Origin: Pyxidicoccus xibeiensis
Lineage (GTDB): Bacteria; Myxococcota; Myxococcia; Myxococcales; Myxococcaceae
NCBI RefSeq assembly: GCF_024198175.1
Contig: NZ_JAJVKV010000007.1
Coordinates: 420,754-484,753, forward strand
Direction: 5' to 3'
Length of the DNA stretch: 64,000 nucleotides
Part shown: positions 27,481 through 37,864 of the stretch, piece by piece
Layout of the letters: each line of letters opens with the position of its first letter
How positions within the stretch are numbered: position 1 is the first letter of the stretch
Notes under the pieces: generated by a model
What the model was told of the DNA's origin: nothing
The model's input: only the letters and a program-made list of their open reading frames with translations
The model's database searches: none
Program-made: the position numbers and the translations under genes

Positions 27481-27927
27481 ATGAGCTACTCCGAGCGCCA
27501 ACGATTGCTGGAGGCCTACCGGTCGACGCGGTACGTCGTCCGCCCCCATCCGACGACCGGGAGCCTGGAGCAGGTGCTGCGAGTGGGCGCGCTGCACCCG
27601 GCGCTGGACACGGCGCTGGCGGCGCGGGGGCACCGGGAGTGGGCCTTCCTGACTGCGTGGAACCCCGGCTCCCTGCAGCGCGGTGAGGAGGAGAACCGCC
27701 GCGCGCAGGAGCGCCTGGTCTCGCAGCTCGTCGCCGGCGGCTGGGTGGTGGCGTCTGCGATTGGAGAGGCCGAGGACGGGAGCTGGTCCGAGCAGAGCCT
27801 CTTCGTCCCGGGCCTGCCCCGCGCGGAGGCCGAGCGCTTCGGCCGCGCCTACGGGCAGGTGGCGGTGCTGGTGGGTCGCGCCGGAACCCCGGCGGAGCTG
27901 CTGCTCTGCGAGGACGTACGGCCGTAG
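27481..27927 (+). CDS. DUF3293-family protein
   Basis: The product has 148 residues. The family signature is visible in FLTAWNPGSLQRGEEENRRA and in WSEQSLFVPGLPRAEAERFG followed by YGQVAVLVG. Family members are small cytoplasmic proteins with no assigned activity. A short N-terminal helix (YSERQRLLEAYRSTRYVV) precedes the domain. The start ATG is at 27481; the frame is open upstream but the added part is not family-like. It stands alone between convergent or divergent neighbours. Confidence 0.8.
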   Translation: MSYSERQRLLEAYRSTRYVVRPHPTTGSLEQVLRVGALHPALDTALAARGHREWAFLTAWNPGSLQRGEEENRRAQERLVSQLVAGGWVVASAIGEAEDGSWSEQSLFVPGLPRAEAERFGRAYGQVAVLVGRAGTPAELLLCEDVRP

Positions 27928-27997
27928 CCCTCCCCGCCAACGTATCTCGGGCCGAAGTGGCCCCGGCCTGCCCCGAGGCCACCTCCGCCCCCCGCCC

Positions 27998-29482
27998 TCA
28001 GCGCGAGCGAAGCGCCTGGAACGCGGCGCACTGAGGAACGTTTGCGCCCATGGACGGCGTCAGCGCCCGCTCGTACGCCCCCAGGTCTACACCCGCGCCC
28101 TGGGGCCTCGCGACCCCCTCGATGTCGATGACGGGCGCCAGGCTGGCGCTCCCCACGTCGATGGCGGGTGAGCCGGGCTTGAGGCGCAAGTCATACGTGA
28201 TGGGATTCACGTAGACGGCGGCCGGGTCCGTCACCAGGAGGTTGTGGTCCACCGTCACGCCCACGTCGGCGTTGGCATAGTTGGGCGCCAGGTTGTTGCG
28301 CACCACGCAGGCCTCGGGCGGGGTGCCGTTCTTGTGCTCCGCCACGCGAATCCACGGCGGGCCGGGCGGGCCCAGGGCGTCATGCGGCTCCAGCACCGTG
28401 TTGTTCACCACGCGCACGTTGCGAGCGCCCATGAAGGTGATGGCGTGGTGGTGGTCCGTGATGATGACGTTGTTCTCGACGACCCAGTCCACGAAGGTGC
28501 CGTCGAAGTTGCCGATGCCCTGGAGCGCGCAGCGGTACGGCTGGGCCCGGTCCTCGTAGTTGCGGATGTAGTTGCCCCGCAGGACGACGTTGCGCTGCTC
28601 GCCCTTCCCCACGCCCCCGGGCCCGACGGTCCATGACTGGAACCCGTCCAGATGGTCGTCATTCACCTGGTAGCAGTTCTTCACCGTGTTGTATTGGAAC
28701 ACGGAGTTGTCACCCAGGCCGCGCAGCCCGTCTCCCATGAAGTTCTCCACGGTGTTGCACTCCACCAGCACGTCGTGGGCGCCCACCTTGATGCCGTAGT
28801 GGACGTTCTTCACGTGGTTGCCACGGATGACGATGTCCCAGCCGTCCGCGATGATTCCGTCGCCCATCTTCGCCACCCAGTCCGCCGCCGTGAAGCCAGA
28901 CACGTCGGCCACGGCCTTGATGACGTTCCCCTCCAGGGTGATGTGGTGCACGGGCCCCCGGTAGCTGTGCCACTCGACGTGCACCAGGGGCCACTTGTCG
29001 TAGACGGGCAGGTACTCCGTGCTGATGTCCAACCCCCGGAAGACCCAGTGCGAGCTGGAGCGCACCAGCAGGCGCCCCAGCCGGGGCTGGTGCCCGGACT
29101 GGGCGGCCACCGTGATGTAGCCGGTGTTGTAGAAGCTCGTGACCTCCACCTCGCCGTGGTAGCCACTGCGCAGCCACAGGGTGTCTCCCGCCTTCACCGG
29201 CGCCCCCGGGTTGCGTGGCACCAGCGGTCTTCCTTCCGCGTAGGGCAGCCACTCCCAGCTCTGGCTCTCCACCAGCCCGGCGTTGAGCACCTCCCGCAGC
29301 GTCCGCCAGGGGCGCGCCGCGGTGCCGTCTCCGTCGGGACTGCCATTCACGGGGTCCACGTAGAAGTCCGCTGCCCGCGCGCCCGGGGCCGCGAGCAGCA
29401 GCCCCATCACGAGCAGCCCGCGCACCCATGCGTGAATCTCCATTGCTCCCGTAAGCCCGCCACGACTGCATCCGCGCTTCAT
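27998..29482 (-). CDS. secreted right-handed parallel beta-helix protein, polysaccharide-active candidate
   Basis: The product has 494 residues. The ATG at 29482 was chosen because GGGAGGAC lies 5 bases before it; ATG 29443 also gives a signal peptide (VRGLLVMGLLLAAPGARA). The mature part opens DFYVDPVNGSPDGDGTAARP, the polysaccharide-lyase-like lead-in, then repeats of the beta-helix rung: HHITLEGNVIKAV, DIVIRGNHVKNVHYGIKV, VLVECNTVENFMGDG, NVVLRGNYIRNYEDR, WVVENNVIITDHHHAITF and VRVVNNTV. Such exported helices usually bind or cleave uronic-acid polymers, sometimes with calcium. A catalytic residue cannot be named from sequence alone. Confidence 0.82.
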   Translation of the reverse strand: MKRGCSRGGLTGAMEIHAWVRGLLVMGLLLAAPGARAADFYVDPVNGSPDGDGTAARPWRTLREVLNAGLVESQSWEWLPYAEGRPLVPRNPGAPVKAGDTLWLRSGYHGEVEVTSFYNTGYITVAAQSGHQPRLGRLLVRSSSHWVFRGLDISTEYLPVYDKWPLVHVEWHSYRGPVHHITLEGNVIKAVADVSGFTAADWVAKMGDGIIADGWDIVIRGNHVKNVHYGIKVGAHDVLVECNTVENFMGDGLRGLGDNSVFQYNTVKNCYQVNDDHLDGFQSWTVGPGGVGKGEQRNVVLRGNYIRNYEDRAQPYRCALQGIGNFDGTFVDWVVENNVIITDHHHAITFMGARNVRVVNNTVLEPHDALGPPGPPWIRVAEHKNGTPPEACVVRNNLAPNYANADVGVTVDHNLLVTDPAAVYVNPITYDLRLKPGSPAIDVGSASLAPVIDIEGVARPQGAGVDLGAYERALTPSMGANVPQCAAFQALRSR

Positions 29483-29570
29483 GAATGTCCTCCCAGGAAG
29501 GCCATCGCCTCCTCTCAAGGGAGACCTCCACGCGCGAGCCGTCCCAGGAGAATTTCGCGGCGTGCTCAGC

Positions 29571-30473
29571 TCACATCCGGACCTTCTCCGCCAGGAAGTC
29601 CAGGAACGCGCGCACGCGGGAGGGCAGCTGTCCGCCCGCCCCCATGAAGACCGCATGCACGGCGTCCTTGTCGCCGGGGTTGTAGTCCTCCAGCAGCGGC
29701 ACCAGCCGGCCCGCGGCGAGGTCGTCCTTCACCTGGAACCTCGCGAGCCGTCCCAGGCCCAGGCCCGCGAGCACGAGCTGCCGCAGCGCCTCGCCATTGC
29801 TCACCTGGGCGTTGCCGTGTGCAGCCACCATCAGCGCCACGCCCCGGTCCACGAACGGCCAGCCATCCACCGCGCGCGCGAAGCCGAAGCCGATGCGGTT
29901 GTGCCCTTCCAGCTCCCGGGGCGTCTTCGGCGTCCCGTGGCGCTTCAGGTAGGCGGGTGAGCCGACGACGACCATGCCCGGCTCGCCGAGCTTGCGCGCG
30001 ACCAGGTCCGAACTCTTCAGCGGCCCGTGGCGGATGGCCACGTCGGTGCGCGCCTCCAGCAGGTCTACGACGGTGTCGGTGAGGACGAGGTCCAGGCACA
30101 CGGCGGGATGGAGCGCCAGGAACTCGGGGACGAGCGGCAGCAGGAAGTGCGTCCCGAAGGGCACGCTGGCACTCACCCGCAGCCGGCCCTGGGGCTCGGC
30201 GCTGGTGGCGGCGCCACGCTCCGCCTCGTCCAGCTCCGCGAGGACGCGGACGCTGCGCTCGTAGAAGGTGACGCCCTCGGGTGTGAGCTGGAGGGCCCGC
30301 GTGGAGCGGTTGATGAGCCGCGCGCCCAGCCGGGCCTCCAGGCGGGCGACGAGCTTGCTCACCGCGGACGGCGTCATCCGGTACGCGCGCGCCGCGGCCG
30401 AGAAGCCACCGAGCTCGACGACGCGGACGAACACCTCCATCTCTCCCGAGCGGTTGACGTCCAGACGCGCCAT
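29571..30473 (-). CDS. LysR-family transcriptional regulator
   Basis: The product has 300 residues. The N-terminal winged helix-turn-helix is EMEVFVRVVELGGFSAAARA with MTPSAVSKLVARLEARLGAR following, the standard LysR fold. The C-terminal part is the two-lobe effector domain with RLRVSASVPFGTHFLLPLVP. It is divergent from the SDR gene, with 190 bp between starts, the layout typical of LysR control over a neighbour, usually through a T-N11-A site in that gap. The gap holds two stem-loops (30558-30589 and 30622-30639). Effector unknown. Confidence 0.87.
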   Translation of the reverse strand: MARLDVNRSGEMEVFVRVVELGGFSAAARAYRMTPSAVSKLVARLEARLGARLINRSTRALQLTPEGVTFYERSVRVLAELDEAERGAATSAEPQGRLRVSASVPFGTHFLLPLVPEFLALHPAVCLDLVLTDTVVDLLEARTDVAIRHGPLKSSDLVARKLGEPGMVVVGSPAYLKRHGTPKTPRELEGHNRIGFGFARAVDGWPFVDRGVALMVAAHGNAQVSNGEALRQLVLAGLGLGRLARFQVKDDLAAGRLVPLLEDYNPGDKDAVHAVFMGAGGQLPSRVRAFLDFLAEKVRM

Positions 30474-30557
30474 CGTGACTTCACCTCACAGGTGCTGTGC
30501 CGCCGGCCGTGTGGTCCCCGAGCGACGCGCCGCCCATTATCAGGTGCATCCGAGGTT

Positions 30558-30589
30558 GTCGCCGCGTGCTGCCCGACGGCAGCGGCGAC
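30558..30589. promoter_or_regulatory. bulged stem-loop in the LysR/SDR divergent gap
   Basis: GTCGCC and GGCGAC form the outer stem, GCTGCC and GGCAGC the inner stem, around a CGAC loop, with a 4-base bulge on one side. It sits midway between the LysR and SDR start codons. It could be an operator or an mRNA leader structure; sequence alone does not decide. Confidence 0.35.
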
Positions 30590-30621
30590 CCGGCATCCCC
30601 GAGCAGACCTCGGCCCGTCAT

Positions 30622-30639
30622 GCCCGCGAGGACGCGGGC
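30622..30639 (+). promoter_or_regulatory. hairpin in the leader of the SDR gene
   Basis: GCCCGCG and CGCGGGC pair perfectly around AGGA, 24 bases upstream of the SDR start and just ahead of the ribosome site GGGAGCAGGAC. It might modulate translation or serve as a protein site. The G/C content makes such hairpins common here, so evidence is limited. Confidence 0.3.
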
Positions 30640-30663
30640 CCTTCCCTTCCCCGGGAGCAGGAC

Positions 30664-31722
30664 ATGAGAATGAAGAACAAGGTCGCGCTGGTCGTCGGCG
30701 CGCACGGAGTCATCGGCCGCAACCTCATCGACCACCTCGCGACGCTCGACGACTGGGAGGTCATCGGCCTGTCTCGCCGGGGAGGCGCCTCGTCGGGCCG
30801 CGTCCGGTATCTCGAGGTGGACCTGCTGGACCGGGACGACACCCGGAAGAAGCTGGCGGGCCTCACCCAGGTGACGCACATCTTCTACGCCGCGTACCAG
30901 GACCGGCCCACGTGGGCGGAGCTGGTGCCGCCCAACCTGGCCATGCTCGTCAACGTCGTGGACGCGGTGGAGCCGGTGGCGCCCGGCCTGCGGCACATCA
31001 GCCTGATGCAGGGCTACAAGGTCTACGGCGCGCACCTGGGCCCGTTCAAGACGCCGGCCCGGGAGACGGACGCGAACCACATGCCTCCCGAGTTCAACGT
31101 GGACCAGCAGGCCTTCCTGGAGGCGCGGCAGCGGGGCAAGGCGTGGAGCTGGTCGGCGCTGCGCCCCTCGGTGGTGTGCGGCTTCGCGCTCGGCAACCCG
31201 ATGAACCTGGCCATGGTCATCGCCGTCCATGCGGCCATGTCGAAGGAGCTGGGGCTGCCGCTGCGCTTCCCGGGCAGGCCGGGCGCGTACGACGCCCTGC
31301 TGGAGATGACGGACGCGGGGCTGCTGGCGAAGGCCACCGTCTGGGCCGCGACCGACGAGCGCTGCGCCAACCAGGCGTTCAACATCAACAACGGCGACCT
31401 GTTCCGGTGGAGCGAGCTGTGGCCGAAAATCGCCCGCTTCTTCGAGCTGGAGGTGGCGCCCCCGCTGCCCATGTCGCTCGGCGTCGTCATGGCGGACAAG
31501 GAGCCGCTGTGGAACGCCATGGTGGAGAAGCACGGGCTGGCGCGGCACGCCTACAAGGACGTGTCGTCCTGGCGCTTCGGCGACTTCGTCTTCGCGTGGG
31601 ACTACGACGTGTTCGCCGACGGCACCAAGGCGCGCCGGTCCGGCTTCCATGAGTTCGTGGAGACGGAGGCAATGTTCCTGCGAATCTTCCAGGACCTCCG
31701 CCGCCGGAAGGTCATTCCCTGA
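30664..31722 (+). CDS. atypical short-chain dehydrogenase/reductase (PRISE-like)
   Basis: The product has 352 residues. The Rossmann nucleotide loop is VALVVGAHGVIGRNLIDHL, and the extended-SDR active region is near RHISLMQGYKVYGAHLGPF with its Tyr. Length and the HIFYAAYQDRPTWAE segment fit the progesterone 5-beta-reductase/iridoid-synthase-like branch of enone reductases that use NADPH. Substrate unknown. The ATG at 30664 follows GGGAGCAGGAC. Divergent from a LysR regulator that probably controls it, and followed 42 bases on by an FMN-type flavoprotein, which may be part of the same unit. Confidence 0.8.
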   Translation: MRMKNKVALVVGAHGVIGRNLIDHLATLDDWEVIGLSRRGGASSGRVRYLEVDLLDRDDTRKKLAGLTQVTHIFYAAYQDRPTWAELVPPNLAMLVNVVDAVEPVAPGLRHISLMQGYKVYGAHLGPFKTPARETDANHMPPEFNVDQQAFLEARQRGKAWSWSALRPSVVCGFALGNPMNLAMVIAVHAAMSKELGLPLRFPGRPGAYDALLEMTDAGLLAKATVWAATDERCANQAFNINNGDLFRWSELWPKIARFFELEVAPPLPMSLGVVMADKEPLWNAMVEKHGLARHAYKDVSSWRFGDFVFAWDYDVFADGTKARRSGFHEFVETEAMFLRIFQDLRRRKVIP

Positions 31723-31764
31723 CGGGGACCTGGGGGCTACTTTCGCGGGAGAGGGACCGCACCG

Positions 31765-32328
31765 ATGGCCACCCAGTTCCCGCAGCTCGAGCCCATCCAC
31801 CGCGACTTCATCCTGCGCCAGCGGATGTTCTTCACCGCCTCCGCCGCCAGCACCGGGCGGGTGAACGTCTCGCCGAAGGGGCTCGACTCGCTTCGCGTGC
31901 TCGGCCCCAGCGAGGTCGTCTACCTGGACCTCACCGGCAGTGGGAATGAGACGGCCGCGCACCTGCGCGCCGACGGACGCCTCACCCTCATGTTCTGCGC
32001 CTTCGAGGGGCCGCCCATGATTCTGCGCCTCTTCGGACGGGGCCAGGTGCTGCGCCGGGGCAGCCCCGAGTACACCCGGCTGCTGGCCTCCGAGTTCGGC
32101 GGCGTGGAGCCGCTGGGGGCGCGACAGATGGTGAAGCTCGACATCGACCTCGTGCAGAAGTCCTGTGGCTACAGCGTGCCCCTCTACGAGTACACCGAGG
32201 ACAGGCCCACGCTCACGCGCTGGGCGGAGAACAAGGGCGAGGAGGGGCTGGAGGAGTACCGGCGCAAGAAGAACGCGCACAGCATCGACGGCCTGCCCAC
32301 GGGCCTCTTCGACGAGGGTGAGACGTAG
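31765..32328 (+). CDS. pyridoxamine 5'-phosphate oxidase-like FMN-binding protein
   Basis: The product has 187 residues. The split-barrel fold of PNPOx-like flavoproteins is visible in FILRQRMFFTASAASTGRVN, VSPKGLDSLRVLGPSEVVYL, DLTGSGNETAAHLRADGRL and TLMFCAFEGPPMILRLFGRG. The FMN phosphate contacts usually lie in the second of these. Cofactor reaction and substrate cannot be told apart from sequence. It starts 42 bases after the SDR stop with GGGAGAGGG before the ATG, so the two are probably one transcript. Confidence 0.85.
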   Translation: MATQFPQLEPIHRDFILRQRMFFTASAASTGRVNVSPKGLDSLRVLGPSEVVYLDLTGSGNETAAHLRADGRLTLMFCAFEGPPMILRLFGRGQVLRRGSPEYTRLLASEFGGVEPLGARQMVKLDIDLVQKSCGYSVPLYEYTEDRPTLTRWAENKGEEGLEEYRRKKNAHSIDGLPTGLFDEGET

Positions 32329-32331
32329 AAG

Positions 32332-32757
32332 CTACGCCCGTGGGTTGAGGCGGAGCACGTCGCGAGGGCTGACGGGACTCCGCAGCCAACGAACGAGGGG
32401 AATGGCCCCCGCGACGCTGAGCATGGCCCCCCAGCCCCATGACGCATGGATGTCGACGTAGGTCGAAGGCCCGCTGCCCACTACGCAACCGGGCTTCAAG
32501 GAATCGGCGGCGACCATCCCCGCAAGCACGAGCGAGAGCGGAAGCATCACGAGGCCCGCCTGTAGCAACCACCCGGAGAAGTCCAGGAAGCGTCGGAGGC
32601 GCCCCGCCGGCTGGTCAGGCGCCGACAGCAGGACGTCGCGGGCGTTACGCGGACTCCGGTGCAGCCAATGCCACAGGGCGGGGCCGACGAGCACCGCGAG
32701 GAAGAGCATCTCCGGGAGCACACTGGAATGACCCGGCTCGATGAGCTCGAACTCCAT
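32332..32757 (-). CDS. small membrane protein, function unknown
   Basis: The product has 141 residues with three or four hydrophobic segments (about 14-31, 63-85, 108-126) and a conserved-looking RSPRNARDVLL / RSPVSPRDVLRL pair at the two cytoplasmic edges, a partial internal repeat. The ATG at 32757 has GGAGG eight bases upstream. The ATG five codons further up (32772) has GGAGG directly against it and is less likely. It ends 3 bases past the flavoprotein stop, converging with it. Family not recognised. Confidence 0.65.
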   Translation of the reverse strand: MEFELIEPGHSSVLPEMLFLAVLVGPALWHWLHRSPRNARDVLLSAPDQPAGRLRRFLDFSGWLLQAGLVMLPLSLVLAGMVAADSLKPGCVVGSGPSTYVDIHASWGWGAMLSVAGAIPLVRWLRSPVSPRDVLRLNPRA

Positions 32758-32814
32758 GGGCGCATCCTCCACGCATGTGCGGTGGCACGTCCGAGGAGCG
32801 TAGCACGCGCCAGG

Positions 32815-33234
32815 TCAGGGAATGGGCCCCCGGCCCTGCCCCGCTGCGGGCACGCCCTCGCTCCCGCCCTGCGCCGAGCCCGGGGGGAGCTCGCCCGGAA
32901 TGATTTCAATCTCCCGGGCCTGCGTCACCCGGCGGGCCAGCTCGTCGAACTCCAGCTCCAGGAAGCGTCCGGGCTGCTCCGCCAGCGCGAAGCGGATGCG
33001 CCAGTAGTTCGGGCGCAGCTCCACGGCCTCGCTGGCCTCGGCCACCAGCAGGCTGTTGTTCTGGGCGTATTCCTGCCCCGCCTGGATGACGTCCCGCTGC
33101 CCGAGCTCCTGCTGGACGGAGTACGCCGATGGAGGCTCGGGCCGCCTGCCCGTGGGGCCCGCGCACGCGGCGCCCGCGAGGACGACACCTGACAGGAAGA
33201 CGTGGAAGACGGCGCAATAGGGAGACGGGGGCAT
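32815..33234 (-). CDS. small exported protein, function unknown
   Basis: The product has 139 residues. A hydrophobic N-terminus (VFHVFLSGVVLAGAACAG) predicts export, with a non-canonical lipobox (GAAC). The mature part is helical and charged (VIQAGQEYAQNNSLLVAEA, LELEFDELARRVTQAREIEI) and ends in a Gly/Pro tail. The start is uncertain: ATG 33234 and ATG 33258 each lie in one arm of an inverted repeat (33230-33261). I use 33234. Family not recognised. It lies downstream of clpP on the same strand. Confidence 0.6.
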   Translation of the reverse strand: MPPSPYCAVFHVFLSGVVLAGAACAGPTGRRPEPPSAYSVQQELGQRDVIQAGQEYAQNNSLLVAEASEAVELRPNYWRIRFALAEQPGRFLELEFDELARRVTQAREIEIIPGELPPGSAQGGSEGVPAAGQGRGPIP

Positions 33235-33261
33235 ACTCCGAGTTTGAGCACGGAGCATGCC
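33230..33261. promoter_or_regulatory. inverted repeat over alternative start codons
   Basis: GGCATACTCCG (33230-33240) and CGGAGCATGCC (33251-33261) pair at 10 of 11 positions around 10 bases. Each arm holds a candidate ATG of the small exported protein read on the minus strand. It could mask a start codon in the mRNA or bind a repressor. Confidence 0.35.
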
Positions 33262-33453
33262 AGTCGCAGGCGAGGGAGCCTCCACGGCGGGCGCGAAGAA
33301 AGTGCGCCTGCCTGGGCTACCGGCGCAGAGCCTGCGCCCAGACGCCTCGGGAATGGCTGAAGGATGGGCACGACTGCCGCGCCCCGGAGGTGCCCGGGGG
33401 GATGAGACCGGGCGGAAGGCACTTCCCTGCCTGGAGCCCACCCGGGCGGACCG

Positions 33454-33482
33454 GCCCCCGCGCCACCGGAGCGGGCGGGGGC
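33454..33482 (-). terminator. GC-rich hairpin downstream of clpP
   Basis: GCCCCCGC and GCGGGGGC are perfect arms around 13 bases, beginning 11 bases past the clpP stop in the direction of transcription. No T-run follows, so termination would need Rho or the hairpin may stabilise the 3' end. Position is the main support. Confidence 0.4.
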
Positions 33483-33492
33483 AGCGTGAGGA

Positions 33493-34098
<606 letters not shown>

Positions 34099-34264
34099 GG
34101 CCCCAGTACCCTAATCTCCCTCCCGCCTCCGCGCCCGCTCGTTCTTCCCGGAGCGTACGCTGCGCTACGGTTCCCTCCCCCGGCGCCCTCCTGGACGCCC
34201 TCCGGAGGGGCATCCGCCAGGGTGTAGGCCCTGGCGTACCCGTGCCCTGGAGCCCTGGCGGGCG

Positions 34265-35665
<1,401 letters not shown>

Positions 35666-35753
35666 GCGCGGACTCCTGGGGAAATGAAGGTGGTGCGCAG
35701 CGAATAACAGGCGGGCCTCGCGGCCACGAGTCCGCCGTGATTACCGTTGGCCC

Positions 35754-36248
35754 GTGAGCACTCCCACCGCAACCGGTACCGGCACCATCCGCGCCCTCCT
35801 GCTCGCCCAGGCAAGGGGCACGCCCATGCGCCGTGTCGCGGAGGCAACGGCGGTGGAGCAGCAGGGGCTCGCGGAGGACCGGCACAGCTTGCGAGCCCGG
35901 GGCCACAAGCGGCAGGTGCTGCTGCTGGACGAGGCCTCGCGCGCGGCGCTGGACGTGCCGGTGGGGGCGCTGAAGGAGAACGTGCTGGTGGAGGGGCTGC
36001 CGCTGGACGCCCTGCCCCCGGGCCAGCGGCTGGCGCTGGGTGACGAGGTGGTGGTGGAGCTGACCGAGCCGTGCGTGCCGTGCTGGAAGCTGGATGCACT
36101 GCGGCCGGGCCTCTTGAAGGAGAGCTGGGGCCGGCGCGGGCAGCTCGCCCGGGTACTGAGGGGCGGCACCGTGCGGGAGGGAGACGGCGTGCGCCTCCTG
36201 GACGTCAACCCGGAGGCGCCGCGCATCATCCGTCCGAAGCTGCCCTGA
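35754..36248 (+). CDS. MOSC-domain protein
   Basis: The product has 164 residues, one MOSC domain. The cysteine region VVVELTEPCVPCWKLDALRP carries the conserved Cys that in relatives binds molybdenum cofactor sulfur. EDRHSLRARGHKRQVLLLDE and VLVEGLPLDALPPGQRLALG are the other typical blocks. Family members transfer sulfur or reduce N-hydroxylated compounds with the molybdenum cofactor. The start is GTG 35754 with no clear ribosome site. It converges with the monooxygenase pair. Confidence 0.87.
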   Translation: MSTPTATGTGTIRALLLAQARGTPMRRVAEATAVEQQGLAEDRHSLRARGHKRQVLLLDEASRAALDVPVGALKENVLVEGLPLDALPPGQRLALGDEVVVELTEPCVPCWKLDALRPGLLKESWGRRGQLARVLRGGTVREGDGVRLLDVNPEAPRIIRPKLP

Positions 36249-36251
36249 ACC

Positions 36252-36596
36252 TCAGCCGTGGACGCCGCGGCTGTCGCCGGGCGCCTCAGCGCGCTCGGAT
36301 AGGCCATAGTCCCGGAGCACGCTGGCGACGCGGAGCCGGTAGTCCTCGAAGACGGAGGCCCGCCCCCTCGCCTGGGCGGCGCGGTGTTCCTCCAACTGGC
36401 GCCAGGCCTGCACGGCCTGCTCGTCCCGCCAGAACGACAGCGACAGGAGCTTCCCCGGCTGGGACAGGCTCTGGAAGCGCTCGATGGAGAGGAACCCGTC
36501 CACCTTCTCCAGCAGCGGACGGAGCTTCGCCGCCGTGTCCAGGTACTCGCGCTGACCTTCCTCCCGGACCTGCACCTCGAAGATGACGGCAATCAT
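36252..36596 (-). CDS. antibiotic biosynthesis monooxygenase (ABM)-like protein
   Basis: The product has 114 residues with the ferredoxin-like dimeric fold: MIAVIFEVQVREEGQREYLD, FLSIERFQSLSQPGKLLSLS, FWRDEQAVQAWRQLEEHRAA. The His of EEHRAAQ is the usual conserved position. Members of this superfamily are cofactor-free monooxygenases, haem degraders or binding proteins. The ATG overlaps the P450 stop by 4 bases (ATGA), so it is translated with the P450 and may act on the same substrate. Confidence 0.82.
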   Translation of the reverse strand: MIAVIFEVQVREEGQREYLDTAAKLRPLLEKVDGFLSIERFQSLSQPGKLLSLSFWRDEQAVQAWRQLEEHRAAQARGRASVFEDYRLRVASVLRDYGLSERAEAPGDSRGVHG

Positions 36597-37726
36597 GGCT
36601 GGAGCTCGCTCTCGCTGAAGAGGGGGATGCGGCCGTTCACGGACGGCAGGTAGGTGAAGTCGCGGACCTCCAGGCCCGCCGCGAGCAGCGCCTCCAGGGC
36701 GCCACGGGCGATGACCTTCGCCAGTGCCTGCCCCGGACAGGCGTGCGCGCCGACGCCGAAGGAGAAGACGCGCCGCGCCTGCCGGTGGAGGTCGAACCGC
36801 TCGGGGTCGGCGTTGGCCTCCGGGTCCCGGTTGGCGGCGGCCAGGACGACGAGGACGACGTCCCCGGCCCGCAGCGCCTGTCCTTCGATGACTGCGTCCG
36901 CCGCGAGGAAGCGACGGGTGTTCTGCACCGGCGAGTCGAACCGGAGCACCTCGTCGAGGAACGCGGGCAGGAGCGTCTCGGCGCTGGTCGCTCCGAGCAG
37001 AGACGACTGCCTCGACAACGCCACCACCGCATTGCCGAGCAGACCCGCCGTCGCGTCGTACGTCTGGGACAGGAACCCGACGACGTTGGCGAGCACCGCC
37101 TCCAGCCCCGCCGGCCCGAAGCGCTCCACCTGCCCCGCCAGCCGCGCCAGCGGGCCATCCAGCGCCGTGCGGAACACCGCCAGCAGCCGCGCCGCGGCGC
37201 TCCCCGCCCGCTCCACCTGCCCGGGACTGGCGCCAGGCGCGATGCCCCGGACGAAGTCCTCCGTCCACCGGGCGACATGCGGAAGCGAGTCATCCGGCAG
37301 CCCGAGCAGGCCCCCCACCACCGACACCGGCAGCTGGAACGTCCATTCCCGAAGCCGCCCGGAGCCGGCGAGCAGGCGTGCCCGCCGCCGCGTCTCGTCC
37401 AGGACCCGACGCTCGTCGAAGGCGTCCAGGAACGCGGAGACCGCCCCCTTCATGGGGCAGTGCCCCTCCCCGTCATTCATCCGGACGAGGTGCCGGAAGA
37501 CGTCCGCGGCGGACGAGCCGAGCAGCGCTCGGGGCACCGGCTCCGACGAAGGTCGTACGCGGCACGCGGGCTCCATCAGCACCGCCGTCACCGCCCGGGC
37601 GCTCGAGGCCACCCACAGCCCCAGCGCGGCGTCCTTGTAGAAGGGCCGGCGCGCCACCAGCTCCGCGTAATAGGGGTACGGGTCCGGGTGGGTCGCCGCG
37701 GCGACCGCGTCTCTCGGCTGCGACAT
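36593..37726 (-). CDS. cytochrome P450
   Basis: The product has 377 residues, slightly short for a bacterial P450 but complete. The haem loop is FSFGVGAHACPGQALA with Cys330 as iron ligand. The K-helix ExxR is DEVLRFDSP. The I-helix oxygen groove is unusual, FLSQTYDATAGLLGNA, with Asp-Ala-Thr where Gly-x-Asp/Glu-Thr-Thr is usual. There is no membrane anchor, so it is soluble and needs an external ferredoxin; none lies nearby. GGAGGAG is well placed before ATG 37726. Paired with the ABM protein by a 4-base overlap. Confidence 0.92.
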   Translation of the reverse strand: MSQPRDAVAAATHPDPYPYYAELVARRPFYKDAALGLWVASSARAVTAVLMEPACRVRPSSEPVPRALLGSSAADVFRHLVRMNDGEGHCPMKGAVSAFLDAFDERRVLDETRRRARLLAGSGRLREWTFQLPVSVVGGLLGLPDDSLPHVARWTEDFVRGIAPGASPGQVERAGSAAARLLAVFRTALDGPLARLAGQVERFGPAGLEAVLANVVGFLSQTYDATAGLLGNAVVALSRQSSLLGATSAETLLPAFLDEVLRFDSPVQNTRRFLAADAVIEGQALRAGDVVLVVLAAANRDPEANADPERFDLHRQARRVFSFGVGAHACPGQALAKVIARGALEALLAAGLEVRDFTYLPSVNGRIPLFSESELQP

Positions 37727-37796
37727 CCAGGGGCTCCTCCATCCGCGCGCCTGTGAGCGCTGGGAATGGAGGGCCTTCTACGGGCCCGCGGGGGGC

Positions 37797-37824
37797 GGAT
37801 GTTTCGGCCCGCGCCGAAGCATCC
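37797..37824 (-). terminator. stem-loop between the P450 and PspC genes
   Basis: GGATGtTTCGGC and GCCGAAgCATCC pair over 12 positions with one mismatch around CCGC. It lies downstream of the PspC-like gene and upstream of the P450 promoter, on the strand both use. No T-run follows. A terminator or insulator role is likely from position, with Rho possibly involved. Confidence 0.4.
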
Positions 37825-37864
37825 ACCCCGCCCGCCAGTCCGCATTTACAACTTCACCGCCCGC

